Assembly (NCBI GenBank): GCA_019414725.1 | Contig: DXLM01000070.1 | Span: forward strand, 1-15,416 | Length of the DNA: 15,416 nt | Reading direction: 5' to 3' | Origin: Bacteroides sp. | Lineage (GTDB): Bacteria; Bacteroidota; Bacteroidia; Bacteroidales; Bacteroidaceae | Shown: piece after piece, positions 14,259-15,416 of the stretch | How positions within the stretch are numbered: the stretch's first letter is position 1 | Layout: the number at the start of each line of letters is the position of its first letter | Notes under the pieces: model-generated | Database searches by the model: none | The model's input: the letters and a program-made list of their open reading frames with translations, nothing else | Told to the model about the DNA's origin: nothing | Made by a program: the position numbers and the translations under genes

Positions 14259-14813
14259 TCATTTTATAGTCTTGACCTTATAGGAGCAACGCGCCTTGCC
14301 CTTCAGCATGGCCCCCAGCTTTCCTTTAATCATCTGTTTGCGTAATGCAGACAAATGATCAATGAACATTTTTCCGTCCAGATGATCAAATTCATGCTGC
14401 ATGACCCTTGCCAAATAGCCTTCCACCCACTCGTCATGTTCGTTCAGCTCCTCATCCAAATAAGTCACATGAATACGGTCCGGACGTTTCACCGTTTCAT
14501 GGATACCGGGCAAACTCAAACAACCTTCTTCCATGCTGACTTCCTCTCCACCCACTTCTAAAATATGAGGATTTATATAGGCACGGCGGAAATCCTTGAA
14601 TTCGGGCAAGTCGTCAGACATCACATCCAAATCAATAGTTACAACACGAATAGGCAGACCTATTTGCGGAGCAGCCAAGCCCACACCATCTGCACGATTC
14701 ATGGTTTCAAACATATTTGCTATCAACTCTTTCAAATTAGGGTAATCCGGGGTAATATCCTCTGCTTCTTTACGCAACACCGGTTGTCCGTACACATAAA
14801 TAGGTAATATCAT
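14259..14813 (-). CDS. def: Peptide deformylase
   Basis: A 184-residue metal-dependent (usually Fe2+) cytoplasmic enzyme that removes the formyl group from the N-terminal Met of new proteins. All three family motifs are present: GVGLAAPQ (43-50), EGCLSLPG (96-103) with metal ligand C98, and QHEFDHLDG (139-147) with metal ligands H140 and H144 and catalytic E141. The N-terminus MILPIYVYGQPVLR is the normal beginning of the protein, so the start is secure. The length is typical for a type I enzyme. It follows ruvX by 23 nt and is presumably in the same transcript. The role in protein maturation agrees with the translation genes downstream. Confidence 0.98.
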   Translation of the reverse strand: MILPIYVYGQPVLRKEAEDITPDYPNLKELIANMFETMNRADGVGLAAPQIGLPIRVVTIDLDVMSDDLPEFKDFRRAYINPHILEVGGEEVSMEEGCLSLPGIHETVKRPDRIHVTYLDEELNEHDEWVEGYLARVMQHEFDHLDGKMFIDHLSALRKQMIKGKLGAMLKGKARCSYKVKTIK

Positions 14814-14836
14814 TTTTCTTAATCTGTTTTTATTTA

Positions 14837-15256
14837 TTAAATATATTTCTTCGACTCCAAATAAGACTGTAAGATTATCGTAGCACTGATTTCATCAACC
14901 AAAGCTTTGTTCTGCCTGTCTTTTTTCTTCAAGCCTCCATCCAACATGGCTTGGTGGGCCAATACGGACGTAAACCGCTCGTCAACAAACTCTACCGGTA
15001 TATCCGGTAATTTTTTCCTTAGTTGATTGACAAAAGGGACAATATTACGCATATTTTCCGACTCCTGATTATTCATTTGCTTAGGATGCCCCACAATGAT
15101 GCGTTCCACAGGCTCTTTTTCCACATATTTCAGAATAAAGTCCAGTAGTTGGTGTGTAGGAACAGTTGTCAACCCGTTTGCAATAATCTGCAAAACATCC
15201 GTCACAGCCACACCTGTGCGCTTTTTACCGTAATCTATCGCTAATATTCTACTCAT
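14837..15256 (-). CDS. ruvX: RuvX/YqgF-family RNase H-fold nuclease
   Basis: A 139-residue protein of the YqgF family, known as a putative Holliday junction resolvase and, in some bacteria, as a pre-16S rRNA 5'-end maturation nuclease. The RNase H-like fold is shown by RILAIDYGKKRTGVAVTD (3-20) with D7, IIVGHPKQMN (53-62), VEFVDERFTSVLA (88-100) with E93, and KALVDEISATIILQSYL (117-133) with D121. D7, E93 and D121 are the expected metal-binding acidic triad. The length is normal (about 135-145). It is first in the ruvX-def run. A -7 box lies only 8 nt before the ATG, which predicts a very short or absent leader. The translation-rich surroundings fit the rRNA maturation role better than recombination, but this is inference. 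Confidence 0.95.
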   Translation of the reverse strand: MSRILAIDYGKKRTGVAVTDVLQIIANGLTTVPTHQLLDFILKYVEKEPVERIIVGHPKQMNNQESENMRNIVPFVNQLRKKLPDIPVEFVDERFTSVLAHQAMLDGGLKKKDRQNKALVDEISATIILQSYLESKKYI

Positions 15257-15264
15257 ATAGTTTG

Positions 15265-15272
15265 CAAAAATA
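15265..15272 (-). promoter_or_regulatory. -7 box for ruvX-def
   Basis: The minus strand reads TATTTTTG, a TAnnTTTG match. Only 8 nt separate it from the ruvX ATG, so transcription would start at or within a few bases of the start codon. No TTG at -33; the upstream sequence to the window end is A/T-rich and holds no gene I can see. Confidence 0.5.
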
Positions 15273-15416
15273 CAAATTTATTCCATACCTATTTTATATA
15301 TAAAGATTAAAATATGCTTTTTCAACTGTTTTTTCAAAAGGAATGATTCATTTCGTTTAATTTTAGGGGACTTCTATAAATTAAATCCCTGATTATAAGT
15401 TGCATAAGCGGATAAA

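Overview
The window looks like a chromosomal segment of a gut Bacteroidales species (Bacteroides or Phocaeicola; genus is a guess). Three things point there: Bacteroidetes-type -7 boxes (TAnnTTTG) in front of many genes, several secreted plant- or host-glycan hydrolases, and the order ruvX-def-TPR-thrS-infC-rpmI-rplT. No transposase, integrase, phage gene, CRISPR array, tRNA or rRNA was recognised. All genes look intact.

Left part (1-6400), accessory and glycan-related. A two-gene minus-strand unit encodes a secreted alpha-L-fucosidase (GH29) and a secreted protein with a CBM9-like domain plus a family-10-like TIM barrel. It ends in a strong hairpin terminator at 113-148. Divergent from the fucosidase is a membrane-anchored DNA/RNA non-specific endonuclease, and the two promoters overlap. 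Converging on the nuclease is a secreted GH51 alpha-L-arabinofuranosidase. A perfect 30-bp palindrome lies between those two stop codons. No SusC/SusD pair or sensor/regulator gene is present, so these hydrolases look like small satellite loci rather than a full polysaccharide utilisation locus.

Middle part (6400-8700). mltG (plus strand; ends peptidoglycan glycan strands) converges on a small flavodoxin/ferredoxin fusion gene (EFR1 type). Upstream of the latter, on the same strand, is a 464-base stretch without a gene. It holds what I read as an independent structured RNA of about 237 nt: a promoter at 8508-8538, a 12-bp closing stem, and a strong intrinsic terminator that ends only 18 nt before the ferredoxin gene. 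Its place just downstream of rplT fits my memory of the Bacteroidales-1 RNA motif. A terminator-controlled leader for the ferredoxin gene is the alternative.

Right part (8700-15260), housekeeping, all minus strand. In transcription order: ruvX (yqgF), def (peptide deformylase), a large exported TPR-repeat protein, thrS, infC (IF3), rpmI (L35) and rplT (L20), closed by a terminator at 8648-8680. thrS has its own -7 box, and the spacers between infC, rpmI and rplT (71-115 nt) carry small inverted repeats that may take part in ribosomal-protein autoregulation.

The best candidates for something new are the structured RNA and its link to the ferredoxin gene, the paired palindromes at 4612-4656, the overlapping divergent promoter at 3668-3704, and the 22-bp-spaced direct repeat upstream of the GH51 promoter.
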